From Camellia lanceoleosa (taxonomy: Eukaryota; Streptophyta; Magnoliopsida; Ericales; Theaceae), in NCBI GenBank assembly GCA_025200525.1, contig CM045762.1, forward strand, positions 29,175,600-29,239,599: a stretch of 64,000 nucleotides of DNA, in the 5' to 3' direction. Below the pieces are notes generated by a model, which ran no database searches, was not told the origin of the DNA, and was given only the letters and a program-made list of their open reading frames with translations. Position 1 is the first letter of the stretch; the number at the start of each line of letters is the position of its first letter. Below are positions 1 to 10,603 of the stretch, piece after piece. A program made the position numbers and the translations under genes.

Positions 1-1
1 T

Positions 2-2677
2 GAAACTCCATCTCAGGATTCACCCACTCAAACCGATTTTGAAGTCATTTCTCCAATTAATCCCCAATTATTAACCCTAAGTAAACCTTTCGTTCCTGAT
101 CTTAACAGACTCCATGCTGAATTTAAATCTAAGGCAAATAAGTCACAACGTCAAATTTATAGGCAAACCTATGATGAAAAACAACAATCCAAAATTACCA
201 AAAAATGGTACAAATTTTTGAATGAAATTAATACTGAAATTAACTTCTTTGATTATTTAGAACATTATTATCAAAAAGTCAATGTTATTACAAAAACAAA
301 ATGGAAAACTTCTCCCATTACTTCTGTTTCCTCTAGTCACCCTCCTTTAAAAACCATTCTTATTGAATATAAAGACGTTGTTGTTCATGCTTCTCCATTT
401 AAACTTCCTGTTGATGAATCATCTGAGATCAAAAAGGTAATTGAATAAAATAATTACACAAATCAATGTTTAAAACAATTGGTAAACAATTAGATAAAAT
501 TGAAACCACTTTTGAAGATTACTCAACTAGTCATACTTCCACAAGTAAACCTTTAGATAAACCTCTAATTAATCTTCCTAGCACTAGGAAACGCTTAAGC
601 TTAGTAACGCATGACACACATACTGTTGAAGCTATTGAACAATTATTCGCTAAAATGACTACCATCTCTACTACTAATCCAAAAGGAATTATTGTTTTAA
701 CACAACAACTACCCGTTAACATTTCTAGTTACTCTGACACATCTGATGATGAGCTTAACCAATTAACTCAACAGTTCCAACATTCCCATCTAAATCAAAT
801 TACTCATCCTAAAGTTAATCCTACTACCCTTACAAAAAATTGGTATAATAAACATACTCCTCCAGATCTCCAATTTGAAGAAACTAATATTAGCAATCAA
901 TTCTCTGTTTTCGCTAAAAAATTGTATGAATTTAACATTGATGGTCTTAGTGAATATCAGATACTTGAAAAATTAAATCATCTATCTATGGTTGCAAATA
1001 GTTACCTCAGTAATTATCCTGATTACACCCAAGCTGAAATTGTTACTTTATTTACCTCTGGCTTCACTGGAATGCTCAAATCTTGGTAGGATAAATATCT
1101 CACTTCTGATCAATGAGAATCGATTCAATATGCAATCCAATTAGATGAAAATAACCTTTCCATTTTTGATGAAGATATAGGAACAAGTACACCTGATGGA
1201 ATTAATACCTTAATTTACACTATCGTCAAACACTTTATTGGTACACCTACTAATATCCATTCTAGGATTCATGATTAACTTAGTAATTTATCTTTTCTTA
1301 CTTTAAGTGATTTTTGATGGTATAAAGATGTTTTTACTTCTCGCATCATGCTTCGCGATGATTGTACTAAGTTATTTTGGAAAGAAAAATTTATTAATGG
1401 ATTACCTAGTGAGAGGGTAATTTGTATAGCCAAATTGGGCTGAGCTAGGAAGCATTGTTTCTGAATAGTAGGTCGCGTTGTGGGCCAAGTTACGAGGATA
1501 GCTCGGTATAGGAACAATGATTGATAGGTCGGTCGGTGAGCTCCAGTTGCGGTCAGTGGGTGAACCGAAGTGCTATGTCAGCCACATATAGGAAGCTGAG
1601 CTAGAGGTAGCCCGGCGAGAGGACTCAAAGCAATTGGTGATCGTGCGGCCCGGTTAGGGTATTTGTGCCAGGTAGCTCGGCTAGGCGTAGCGAGCCAAGC
1701 AAGGTGATAACTATCTCACTTATTTGGCAGTGAGTAGGGTGTTATCAGAATATGCATTATCCTTGGGAATGTAATTCCTAGGAAGACTCTGCTAAGAAGA
1801 GTAGAGTCCTACTAGGATTGTCCAAACCATCTCACTTGATTGGTAGTGAGTAGAGTGTTATCAGGATAGACACTTTTCATTGGGAGTGTGATTTCTAGGA
1901 GGACTCTCATAAGGAGAGTTGGAATCCTACTAGGATTGTGCCAGGCAGAATCTATAAAAGCTCATAGCAGGACATATGTACAGGTATCACAACTCTCACT
2001 CTAAAATACTGAGAGCTTATAGTCTATTTGCTGACTTAGGCATCGGAGAGGTATCCGGCACACACCCGCCGACTAGCTTACGTTTATGTTTTCAGATAGT
2101 AAAGCGACAATGTTTGGAGAAGTGCAAACTTGATCAACAGGATTATACGAGAAGATTATTTCGTGCTCGTATACCTAGTCTCTTTGCTTATAAGATTAGA
2201 GATGTTCTTAGTCAACCTTCTGGTATAATTGAATATGATAATTTAACTTATGGCAATATAATTAGTACAATTCAAAAAGAAGGCTTAAAAATGTGTATTG
2301 ATATGAAACTTTAGTCAAAAAGCTGCAAAGGATAAACACAAAGGTAAATATAAATTAGGTAATTTTTGTAAACAATATAGATTACCTCATGTTACTCCCT
2401 CTCGTCGCAAACATACTAAGAAAAAGTCTTCATATAAATATTCTACTAAGTACAAAAAGAAATACTCACCCTCTAAATCACCTGATAAGTATTATACCAA
2501 TCCTAAAAAGAAATACCACAAGAAATCACATACTAAATTTACAAAGTCCAAATCTAATCCCGATATTACTTGTTATAATTGTGGGAAAAATGGTCAGTAT
2601 TCTAACAAATGTAAAGTTAAGGAAAAACTTAAAGATAAACTTAATCAACTTCAAATTATTAAAGAAAATCAACAATA
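2..2677 (+). pseudogene. EPRV-A MP-CP linker and coat-protein region, broken
   Basis: The frame is open from base 2 to a TAA at 446-448, then resumes in another frame as an open stretch 466-1089 with the coat-protein core features GFTGMLKSW and WYNKHTPPDL. TAG and TGA stops follow. At 1410 the coding sequence is split by an insertion. The motif GLPS ends before the insertion and LFAYKIRD resumes at 2180. A further 1-base shift near 2313 leads into a Lys/Arg-rich tail and a zinc knuckle at 2571-2612. That knuckle has CX2C and the last Cys, but the His position reads Gln (CAG). Viral coat proteins of this family package the pregenomic RNA/DNA; this copy cannot. The ORF at 2389-2913 is a shadow frame. 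Confidence 0.75.
1411..2171. mobile_element. Insertion in EPRV-A coat region, LTR-like, flanked by 8-bp direct repeat
   Basis: TACCTAGT at 1403-1410 recurs at 2172-2179 and flanks 761 bp of non-viral, GC-richer DNA. Viral coding resumes immediately after the second copy. The insert has two diverged tandem copies of a 109-111 bp unit (1713-1821 and 1829-1939), which share TCTCACTT, GTGTTATCA and ACTAGGATTGT. It also has a TATA-like TATAAAAG (near 1953) and a downstream GCTGACTTAGGCATCGGAG segment of the kind common in the R/U5 of Ty3/gypsy Tat/Ogre-type LTRs. No terminal inverted repeats are seen. I infer a solo LTR or LTR-derived non-autonomous element. The 8-bp repeat is longer than the usual 5-bp LTR-element duplication, so the class is open. 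Confidence 0.55.
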
Positions 2678-3919
2678 AATATTTGAAATATTTAACCTTA
2701 CCAATATCAATACTCCAATTCAATCTCCTAATCAGTCTGGTCAATCCTCTAGTGACAATGATCCTTCTGATACCTCTAGTGACACTTCTACTTATTACTC
2801 CCCTACTAATTATATCGATAATGATATTGAATTTGGATGTAATAATACTTGCTGTAAAACAATCAATGTTCTTAGTAAATCCCAGCAGGAAGAAAATGCA
2901 CTCATTGATTTAATCAGTAAATTTGAAAATCCTGCATTAAAACGACAATATACTAATAAGTTAAAATCTTTACTTATGAATAAGGACAAAAAACCCAAAC
3001 ACAATAAACCCATTATTAGTTTAGATAAAACTCTAGATCGCTTTAAAAAGGATAAACATAAAGAAGTAACTTTATAAGATTTACAAAATCAAATAAATCA
3101 AATTAAAATCACTATTCAAGAACTTAGGACCAAAGACAAATCTTTAGAAGATGACATTGCCATATTAAAAATTAATAAAAGTCTTAAAGATTTTCAAAAC
3201 AGTCATACCTCCGTAGAATCTGACTCTGAATCTGCATCTAATTCTAAATCTGTTCCTAATATTGATAATCAATCTACTAAATCTCATGATACTAATCATT
3301 TAAATATCATTACCCGTATTAACATTCAAAAATGGCATTCTAAAGTGAAATTAGTTGTTAACGATTTTGAAATCGAAGTTATTGCTTTAATCGATACTGG
3401 TACCGATTTAAATTGTATTCAAGAAGGTTTAGTCCCTATTAAATATTATCGCAAAACTCATGAACGACTGAGTTCGGCTAATGGCAGTCAAGTGCATATC
3501 CAATAAAAATTACCCAAAGTCCATATTTATCAAAATAATGTTTGTTTTAAAACCTCTTTTGTTTTAGTACGAAATATGACGAATAAAGTAATTTTAGGTA
3601 CTCCCTTCATATTTATTATGTCCATTTACTACTACAAATCATGGTATCACAACACAGGCATATTTGGTCAAAATGTAATTTTTAAATTCTTGTCTCCTTT
3701 CTCCATTAAAAAATTAAATCAGTTACAAGAATGTTCTATTTCCCAATCTATTAACCGATCAACCAAACAACTTAAATTTCTTAAAGAAGAGGTTAATTAT
3801 AAACACATTGCAACTCAATTAACTGACCATATTCTTATTTCTAAGATTGACCAGTTTAAAACAAAATTAGAAACCACTGTTTGTTTTACTTTACCTACTG
3901 CATTCTGGCATCGGAAAAA
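2678..3919 (+). pseudogene. EPRV-A spacer and aspartic protease region, broken
   Basis: One reading frame runs from the coat tail through an acidic Ser/Thr/Asp-rich spacer to the protease, interrupted by TAA stops near 2677, 3076 and 3504. The catalytic motif IDTGTDLNC (about 3390-3416) is intact, and the C-terminal protease signature VILGTPF is at 3588-3608. The ORF at 3576-3926 is the in-frame remainder. A frameshift near 3915-3920 separates it from RT. In the living family this enzyme cleaves the polyprotein; here it cannot be made as one chain. Confidence 0.75.
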
Positions 3920-4737
3920 CATGTAGTCACCTTACATTATATCAAAAATTTTAATGAAAAACAAATTCTTACTAAATCATGACCCATCCAAATGAATAAT
4001 GAATTAGTAGAAATGTGTAAAAAAGAAATTAATGAATTGCTAAAAAATAATATTATTAGTAAAAGCAAATCACCTTGGTCTTATCCTGCTTTTTATGTTA
4101 ATAAAAATGCTGAACTTGAACGTGGTGTTCCTCGCCTAGTCATCAATTATAAGCCCTTAAACAAAGTTTTAGAATGGATACGCTATTCAATCCCTAATAA
4201 AAAAGATTTAATTAAAAAACTTAGTCAAGCTGTTATTTTTAGTAAATTTGATATAAAGAGTGGATTTTGGCAAATCCAAATTCATCCTGATGATAGATAT
4301 AACACTGCTTTCACTACGCCATTTGGTCATTATGAATGAAATGTTATGCCTTTTAGATTAAAAAATGCTCCTAGTGAATTCCAAAATATCATGAATGATA
4401 TCTTGAATCCTCCTTTAGTCATTTTTTCATTGTTTACATTGATGATATCCTTATCTTTTCCAAGTCAATTGATGCCCATTAGAAACACCTTAATACTTTC
4501 TTTCACATTATCAAGTACAATTGTCTAGACATTTTTGCCCCTAAGATCAAGTTATTCCAAACCAAAGCCCGATTTTTAGGATATGTAATTTACCAAAGTA
4601 CCATTCTACCAATTAGTCGATCTATTGACTTTGCTTCTAAATTTCCTGATGAAATCCTCGATAAAACCTAGTTACCAAGATTCTGAGGATCCTTAAATTA
4701 CATTGCTGAATTCTACAAAGATCTTAAAGAAAAAAAA
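3920..4737 (+). pseudogene. EPRV-A reverse transcriptase fragment, broken
   Basis: RT motifs appear in order: PRLVINYKPLN, FSKFDIKSGFWQI, then a TGA where a Trp codon is normal (4340-4342), MPFRLKNAPSEFQ, a frameshift between about 4400 and 4430, and the catalytic YIDD (4435-4446). There is also a TGA near 3981 where Arg is usual. Sequence resembling the region before RNase H follows to about 4730 and then ends abruptly. In functional relatives this copies pregenomic RNA into DNA. This copy is truncated at its 3' end. Confidence 0.8.
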
Positions 4738-4772
4738 TATTATTAATTATCATAAAATCTATTAAACAGTAA

Positions 4773-5787
4773 GGGTGCGTTTGTTTGGACGGACTGGATA
4801 AGGGGGGATTGTAATCCATCGGACTATTAGTCTTGGGATACATTGTCCCGGGACTATTTGGTTGGACTAAATTTGTATCCTATGTTTGTTTAGTCATGGG
4901 ATTAAATGTCTGGATTGGACTATTTTTAGTTATCAAATATTTGTTTGGGATATTATGGAGAAGGATAAATCCTCAAATAACTATTTTATCATTTTCAATT
5001 TTAAACATAGCTTTAATATTTTAATTATTTTTAGCTAGATTAAATAAAAATTTATTTTATTTTATTTTTTGCATAGTATTTTAATTTATTATTTTCAATT
5101 AAATTAAATTTATAATTTATAATTTATATTTTTATTTAATATATAATTTCAAATTAACGACAATAAAAAATAATTTTATTTAATATATAAATTAAATTTT
5201 CAACAACACAAAAAAATTTAATTTATAAGGCCATAATTTATAATTTATTATTTGTAAATAAATTTAATTTATAATTTATATTTTTTATTTAATATATAAT
5301 TTTAAATTAACAACACTAAAAAAATAATTTAATTTAATATGTAAATTTAATTTTTTAACAACACTAAAAAAATTTAATTTATAAGGCCATAATTTACAAT
5401 TTATTATTTTTAATTAAATTAAATTTATAATTTAAATTTTTTATTTAATATAAAATATTTTTTATTTAATATAAAATTTAAAATTAACAACGCTAAAAAA
5501 ATAATTTATAAATGTTCAAAAGATTATTTTATCATTTTCTAATTGTTTGCTAAGTAATAGTATGGAGGGTAAAATGAACATTTCACAAAATAATCCCATG
5601 GGATGCCAATCCCATGATTTCTATCCCACCTCCCCCCATGAGATAGGATAGTCCCATATTTGTGTGACTAATAGTCCGAGGGAACTATTAGTCCGGAGCA
5701 AAAAAAATGAAACAAACAATGGACTATTAGTCCGGTAAAACTAATAGTCCAATCTCACCCCCTAATCCTTCAAAAACACACACACCC
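4773..5787. mobile_element. Tourist-like (PIF/Harbinger) MITE, 1.0 kb
   Basis: Imperfect terminal inverted repeats: GGGTGCGTTTGTTTGG at the left and, on the other strand from the right, GGGTGTGTGTGTTTTTG. A TAA target duplication flanks it (4770-4772 and 5788-5790). The subterminal parts are rich in GGACTATTAGTC-type palindromes. The core is very AT-rich with repeated TTTAATATATAA and AAGGCCATAATTTA blocks. No coding capacity; the 4833-5024 ORF is incidental. Confidence 0.8.
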
Positions 5788-5790
5788 TAA

Positions 5791-6001
5791 GGCCATGTTT
5801 GTTTGGGCGGACTGAATTAGTATTCCCATGACTAATAGTCCTAGGATTACGAATCCGTTGGATAATATATCTTATCTTAACTAATAGTCAAGTTTAAAAT
5901 AATTAGTCTGTACTTCAATTGTTTAACCAAACATCGGATTAATAATTTTATTGGACTATTAGTCTAATCCCAAATTCATGTCTACCCAAATAAACATGGC
6001 C
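5791..6001. mobile_element. Tourist-like MITE, 211 bp, abutting the previous one
   Basis: Terminal inverted repeats GGCCATGTTTGTTTGGG (left) and GGCCATGTTTATTTGGG (right, other strand). TAA on both sides (5788-5790, shared with the neighbouring MITE, and 6002-6004). It carries the same ACTATTAGTC-type subterminal words as the 1.0-kb element, so the two belong to related families. Confidence 0.85.
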
Positions 6002-6072
6002 TAAGTGTACTTAAAACTTTTGACACGATCAAATATTTTTTAACTAAAAGCACACCAATTTTTTTTTAAAAT

Positions 6073-6122
6073 TTAAAGATATCTTCTTCTTCTTCTTTTT
6101 TTTTTTTTTTTTTTTTTTTTGG

Positions 6123-6154
<32 letters not shown>
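6073..6154. repeat. Compound simple repeat: CTT, poly-T, (GT)n
   Basis: CTT repeats run into about 24 T, then GGGGGTG and about 13 GT units. The small ORFs over it are low-complexity artefacts. Confidence 0.9.
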
Positions 6155-6157
<3 letters not shown>

Positions 6158-7948
6158 GCTGCTGTCGAGAATGGTGCTGTTGTGCCGGTTGATGATCAGA
6201 TGTGTACCAATGAAAAATCGCGGAGTCGCAGATGGCCCACACCACCTTCAACCTTGTAATGTAACGTTTTCCTCACGTTATATAACTCTGTTAATTAGGT
6301 TTACCATGTGCACATGAGTAATATTATAAATATTAAAAAAATTATCCAAAAATTACTTTAAAATATTCGTATGTGTTTCAAATTTATTTTATACATAAAA
6401 TTTATAATACACATTTTTAATCTATACCATACATTCCGTTCTTGTCCCTAATTTGAGACAATAGGTCTGAATTACTGCATACTCCCTGTAATGATTCTTT
6501 TCTTTTTCTATCTTTTTGTTGTATTGTTTTCTTCTTCTTCTTCTTTTTTTTTTCTTCTGTTTTTCAGTTTTTTTAAAACTTAACACTGGACAAAAAGTAT
6601 ATATAAACATATTTATAACATCTCCATTCCTTCACATTTTCTTTCATTAAATTTAAATTTAATAAATTTTAAAAAAAAATTTCCAATCCTTTCATTAATT
6701 GTTTATCAAATTAAGAGTGAGTCATTTTTTCTGTCAAATTAAAAACTCAATAAATCCTTCATCAAATATAATTTGATGAAAAATTAAAAATATGAAATAT
6801 TGAAGATAATTTTATTTTTCATCAAAATTGATGAAAATGGAAATTTGGAATAAGAAAAAAATTTTGATAAAAATTTAATGACAGAATTGAAGTAGTTCAT
6901 ACCAAACCAAGTTTTTTACTTGAGTTTTTAGAATCAAATTCAATGAAAAAATTGGGAAAAAGTTAGAGATGATCTTATATATTCAAATCCAATGGTATAC
7001 AAAAAAATACACACATATCTATCTAGCTATCTATTTATACTATATATAAAGTGAACACTAATACTAATGCCTAAAATATTTTAGTTTCTCTATATGTCAA
7101 GTGGATTTCTTAATTAAAAAGAGAAAAGAAATGTTAGATAAGAATATAAGATTCAAACCTAACATCTTTGGTCCGATAAAGAACACACTTAACACACTTA
7201 CTACATGATTGATACATAAGATGTAATATTTTTTTTTGTTATTTATTTATTTATTTAAATTACACACGTATTGCGTGTGCTAATCGCCATGAGATTAACT
7301 ATGAAACTTCTAATTTCATAGGTTTGTATCCAACAAATTAAGAACATATTTGTTATTGTTTTCTTGCATCCCATCGAAAATGAAGAATGGGAACCGATCT
7401 TTGAGGCTCGAAACAGATCTTCAACCTTTGGACAATGGACATAAAGTTTCAAATCAGATAGAACACACCTTTTCTGTAAACATCGAGGTTTCAAACTAGC
7501 AAACTATATTTTGCAGAATAGACAAAAGAAAAAAGAAAAAGAAAAAGGAAAGACTATGGTACACATTATGCATCTTATCACTACTTTTTGAGTCATAACT
7601 AAATGAAGAAAAAGAAAAAAAAGACATAACCAAACAACATATAAGATATAATTAAAAATCTCATGAGTTATAACTAAAATAAAATCATTATCAAAGAAGA
7701 AAATAACATAACTTATGGATGCATATGGTAAGAGGTGTGTATAATAGAATTTTTCAAAAGTAAAAAGAAAATTGCAGAATGGTAAATCAACCAAAGAGAA
7801 AGGGGCAAACAACATTTTGCCCTTTTGTATCATTTCGATTCTTACAATTTAATTAATTAATTTTTAATTTTATATCAATTTGGCTTAATTGATAAAGTCA
7901 CTAAATTTTTGAATTAGTTGAGATTAATCCACTAGACTGAGTAGTTTT
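6155..7948. other. Intergenic, AT-rich, no gene recognised
   Basis: No recognisable protein, RNA gene or clean element. Short CTT/TTC tracts lie near 6530 and simple AT-rich sequence throughout. The ORFs here, such as 7255-7494 and 7504-7833 on the - strand, have no domain and biased composition. Confidence 0.6.
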
Positions 7949-9196
7949 TGTTAGAAATGGTTTTGGAAATTAGATTTTTCCTCAGCTTTGGTCTAATTTT
8001 CAGGTGGGACTCAAGCGCCAAAGTTGGCGGGTCTAAGTAGTAACGCGTTCTATGCTGCGTTGTGATTTACGTGGTATATTTGGTTGCTCAAAACCATTAT
8101 CGGGTGAAAGGAAAATTGAAGCCAAAGAGAGTTCCATGGAAATGGTGTTTTTGGTGAAATTTTCTAAAGATTTGAATAAAGACTTGTCCTACATTGATTT
8201 GGTGGGAAACTTTGAGTGAGTTTATAAGGCTTGGGATTGGAACTTGGGATAGGCCCCAAGGGGCACCCAAGTTTTGTAGAGAGAGAGGTTATGAACAAAG
8301 TAGGTTAGACCCATTGGACCCAAAATAAACACACGCACCATCGTCCGTCCAGGCAAGTTGGGCTGGACTGGGCTTGGACGCGATTGGGTTGAGCTTGTCC
8401 GGTCCAATACCTATTTTTTTGGGCCAAAAACATTTGAAATTTATTTTCTAAAATTAAAATCTAAATTTTTGGAATTTGAATTTTGGAAATTGAATTCAAA
8501 ATGGGCTCTGTTTTTTCCCTCCACCCGGACAGATTCAAATTTGTTCAATACAGGTTTTATCTATTCAAAATTTGAACCCAACAGATTTGTATCTGTTTAT
8601 TCAAACTAAACAGGTACCATACCTGTTCATTCAAATTTGTACCTGTTTAATTCAAATTAAACAGCCACCACTCCATCTATAAATAAGAAGTTCCTCATTT
8701 GATGTTTTGACTTCAATTTTCGTTCAAAATATTCTGCAATTTCTCTTTACATTTTGCTGCATTTTTTTTCTTGTGAGAAAGAGTGTAAACACAAAGTGTG
8801 TTCGTTGTGCAAACAATTTGTAGTGTTGCTATTGTTTGTTGTTGATCATTTTATCTTAGGAGATAGACGTCCACAATCTAAAAGCACTATGGAGAGGACG
8901 AATCTGTCTTAAGGACACAGTGTTAAACACTAGACTTGATCAGAAAATTTGTTCAAGAAATTAATTTGGTAAGTAATTAATTTATTTTCTGTTTTATTAT
9001 TTTTCCGTTTCAGATTTTCATTTTGTTTTTGTAATAAAATAAAAATCTATTTTATTTATTTTATGTTATTTTCTAGTTTGATTTTTGTAATCAAACAAAC
9101 TCTCTCCTATCCTTTATTTCTTTTGTATTCCGTTTGTTATTAAGTATACAAACAGAATTTATTTATTTCATTAAATACAGTGAAGATTGTGCAACA
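7949..9196 (+). repeat. copia-1 5' LTR
   Basis: Begins TG, ends CA and matches 14331-15583 along its length. TATA-like CTATAAATAAG near 8678, followed by a leader-like GTGAGAAAGAGTGTAAACAC. ORFs at 8222-8407 and 8358-8609 are incidental. Confidence 0.9.
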
Positions 9197-9511
9197 ATTT
9201 TAAGACAGATTAATTTTTGGTGTTTTCATTATATTTATTTTTCTGTGTTTTCACAGAGTGATATTCTGGTTGAAAAATACAAATAGTAGTAATATACTGT
9301 TTATTTTTTTTGACAACTAATAGTAATATACTGGTGTCATTAACAATTGCAGAATATTAATTTGTGTTATAGAAAATTATTGTGGTATTTTATTTTTCTA
9401 GTTTTAGTAACAAGAAAAGTAAAATTATTTTGTATTATAATTTATTTTCTGGTTTTAGTAACTAGAAAATTAATTTGTGTTTTGATTTTTTCTTATTTTT
9501 ATAATCAGATA

Positions 9512-10585
9512 TTATGGCTGCTGAAAGTAGTATTCCAAATCCGATCATTACAGCGACTCTGGTCCCTATCCAGAACCATGTTCAAGTTCCGATAAATCAT
9601 AGAGAAAATCGAAAAAATTTAATGGCACTAAGGCTAGGTTTGGCATGTTCTAAATAAGCTAAAAAGCCAAAAAGTCACTATCTTATTTAAGTCACATCAT
9701 CCTATTTAAATCACATCATCTCTCTAACACATCACATCAAACCCAACCCAAACCCAACCCAAATCCACCAATAAGTCAAAAAGTGCACTTTTTTAGGACA
9801 CCCCAAACCAACCCTAAGTTTAAAAGATGGCAGCAAAAAATGCTGTTCTATCTTACAACTCTAAATTTGATCCAATTTCTTCGTGAAGAGGCTCCAGTAC
9901 TTATAGAGGATGAAAGTGATTAGTAAGTTGTTGCTGTTGTAGACACTTGGAAGTATTCTGATTTCCTGTGCAAAAACTGCATCCTCAATGGCCTTGACAA
10001 CATACTGTTTAATGTTTACAACCCTCTGAAAATAGCAAAAGAATTATGAAATTCTTTAAAACAAAAAAATTACAAGATAGAGGATGCTGGTATAAAGAAA
10101 TTTGTTGTCGGTAAATTTCTGGACTTCGTTATGGTAGATTCCCAAACGGTAATTTCTCAAATTCAAAATTTTTAATTAATTTTGCATGATATTCATTCTG
10201 AAGGTATGTCTTTTAGCGAGTCTTTCCAAGTCGCTACTTTAGTAGAAAAGTTACTACCGGCTTGGAAAGATTTTAAAAATTATTTAAAACAAAAACGCAA
10301 AGAGATGATCGTGGATGAATTGATTGTAAGACTAAGAATTGAGGAAGATAACCGAAAAGCTGAAAAGATGAATGGTAAAAATCCCATTGAGTTCAAGGCT
10401 AATGTAGTTGAACAAGTGCACAAATCACATAACAAAAGATGAAGTTTACTGGAGATGGTCCTAAATAAGGCGACAACAATAGCAACAAGAAGTTCAAAGA
10501 AAAATGCTATAACTGCGGCAAGACTGGACATCCAGCTTTTGACTATCGCCGCCCTAAGAAGGATCACGGAAGTACAAGCAAGAAG
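9512..10585 (+). pseudogene. copia-1 gag, broken by a MITE and frameshifts
   Basis: A likely start at 9512 (MAAESSIPNP) runs into FNGT/KFKRWQQKM-type gag sequence split by a 183-bp MITE. An open stretch follows at 10182-10442 with FKNYLKQKRKEM and LIVRLRIEEDNRK, typical of copia gag. The zinc knuckle near 10506-10550 reads CYNCGKTGH but its last Cys is Tyr. Gag forms the retrotransposon particle and binds its RNA. This copy is interrupted and frameshifted. Confidence 0.75.
9632..9814. mobile_element. Tourist-like MITE, 183 bp, inside copia-1 gag
   Basis: Ends GGCTAGGTTTGGCATG (left) and GGGTTGGTTTGGGGTG (right, other strand) with TAA on both sides (9629-9631 and 9815-9817). Removing the MITE and one TAA rejoins the gag frame around NGTKFK. 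The same family recurs in opposite orientation at 33278-33441, sharing AAGTGxACTTTTTGACTTATT and GATGTGATGTGTTAGAGA-type words. Confidence 0.82.
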
Positions 10586-10603
10586 ACCACCAATCAAGCC
10601 AAT

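Larger units (their letters stand above)
1..4737 (+). mobile_element. Endogenous pararetrovirus fragment EPRV-A (Caulimoviridae, florendovirus/petuvirus-like)
   Basis: Seen: successive decayed segments of one polyprotein in the order MP-CP linker, coat protein with basic tail and zinc knuckle, aspartic protease (DTG at 3393-3401), and reverse transcriptase (YIDD at 4435-4446). The left end is cut by the window. The right end stops after RT, at about 4737, before any RNase H. Known: this order on one long ORF, with primer-site-driven reverse transcription and no integrase, is typical of Caulimoviridae. Many angiosperm genomes carry such fossils, florendoviruses being the commonest. Inference: an old, non-functional integration. 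The genus is tentative. The copy is interrupted by a 0.77-kb insertion and by several stops and frameshifts. Confidence 0.85.

Noticed and set aside
1976..2314. 112-aa ORF
   Set aside because: Chimera of the LTR-like insert and the resumed coat-protein frame; not a gene.
2389..2913. 174-aa Leu/Ile-rich ORF
   Set aside because: Shadow frame of the coat-protein tail, whose zinc knuckle reads in another frame.
7255..7833. Two - strand ORFs of 79 and 109 aa
   Set aside because: AT-rich and Phe/Leu-rich composition, no domain, no neighbouring exons.
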